64,000 bases of DNA. Origin: Hirundichthys speculiger. Lineage: Eukaryota; Chordata; Actinopteri; Beloniformes; Exocoetidae. The position numbers were made by a program, and so were the translations under genes. A model generated the notes under the pieces. It saw only the letters and a program-made list of their open reading frames with translations. It was not told where the DNA came from and made no database searches. The stretch covers positions 620,001 to 684,000 of the forward strand of contig JAGFBZ010000942.1 in assembly GCA_018398805.1 (NCBI GenBank). The letters run 5' to 3'. Shown piece by piece: positions 63,650 to 64,000 of this stretch. Position 1 is the stretch's first letter, and each line of letters opens with the position of its first letter.

Positions 63650-63746
63650 TTATCCTGGCGGTTTGGTGTTGAGCACCTGGACGGTCTTGCGGCCGTAGTG
63701 CCAGTAGCTGTAGCCTGATGCTGCTGTGGTCACAGCTGTAATATAC
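63650..63746 (-). CDS. crls1: cardiolipin synthase 1, last coding exon (partial gene)
   Basis: After the acceptor AG at 63748-63747 the exon reads YITAVTTAASGYSYWHYGRK then TVQVLNTKPPG and a stop at 63650-63652. Human CRLS1 ends with [20 protein letters not shown] and QVIKD, so this is the C-terminus of mitochondrial cardiolipin synthase, an inner-membrane CDP-alcohol phosphatidyltransferase. Only the end of the last membrane segment and the tail are in this window; the catalytic CDP-OH-P motif lies upstream, beyond 64000. The exon begins in phase 1. In humans CRLS1 shares chromosome 20p12 with PLCB1. Confidence 0.93.
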
Positions 63747-64000
63747 CTGAAACGGAAGGAATGAGCTGCAGTGGAACTGAAAGCACAGATTTGAAGAGTG
63801 TATGCTCATGCTTTGTTTCAGTCGCTGCTTGAAAGATATTAGATTAGTGAAGTCTTAATGATGTTGATAAAACTGATACATTGCTGCCCCTAGTGGTAAT
63901 ATCAAGAAAAACACCATCAGGTGAGGTTCGATGCTGAAGTTCAAAGAAAGCAGCTGCAAAGCAAATGCTAAATCTAATTGCAGTTTGACCTTCATCTCCT

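Overview
The window is vertebrate nuclear DNA, almost certainly from a teleost fish. Genes are split into short exons with GT-AG introns. The intervening DNA is packed with families typical of fish genomes: hAT and Tc1/mariner DNA transposons, MITEs, SINE-like and LINE 3' tails, long microsatellites and one LTR retroelement. There is no prokaryotic-style gene organisation.

Three host genes can be read, all on the minus strand. (1) A phospholipase C beta gene, closest to PLCB1, is complete from initiator codon (41715) to stop (2091). It has 32 coding exons that I reconstructed phase by phase. They cover the PH, EF-hand, X, Y and C2 modules and the long C-terminal coiled coil, about 1161 residues. 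Two exons (8954-9109 and 6347-6498) each carry one surplus base in a C/G run, so the reading frame is formally broken twice although everything around is conserved. One intron (9452-11802) has textbook U12 (minor spliceosome) signals. (2) dpm2 (58191-60510) is complete, with four coding exons and 83 residues, and its first coding exon holds only the start codon. (3) The last coding exon of crls1, cardiolipin synthase (63650-63746), is present; the rest lies beyond the right edge. PLCB1 and CRLS1 are both on human 20p12, which supports the PLCB1 assignment.

Layout: 1-2090, 3' flank of plcb1 with a GATA microsatellite; 2091-41715, plcb1; 41716-58061, about 16 kb of intergenic DNA dominated by repeats (CCAT minisatellite, a 24-bp tandem array, Tc1, hAT and LINE relics); 58062-60510, dpm2; 60511-63224, LINE and hAT relics; 63225-64000, 3' end of crls1. 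Intron 4 of plcb1 (26203-34353) is essentially one ATC/GAT-rich minisatellite of about 2.4 kb, split by a 941-bp hAT element with perfect target-site duplication and by a 4.7-kb LTR retroelement. That retroelement has an intact 622-codon Gag-like ORF and no visible pol.

The three genes do not form one pathway. plcb1 hydrolyses PIP2 downstream of Gq, DPM2 stabilises dolichol-phosphate-mannose synthase in the ER, and CRLS1 makes cardiolipin in mitochondria. I found no evidence of a new multi-gene system. The most unusual items are the gag-only retroelement with a hairpin in its LTR, the minisatellite-filled intron, the U12 intron and the two frameshifts.
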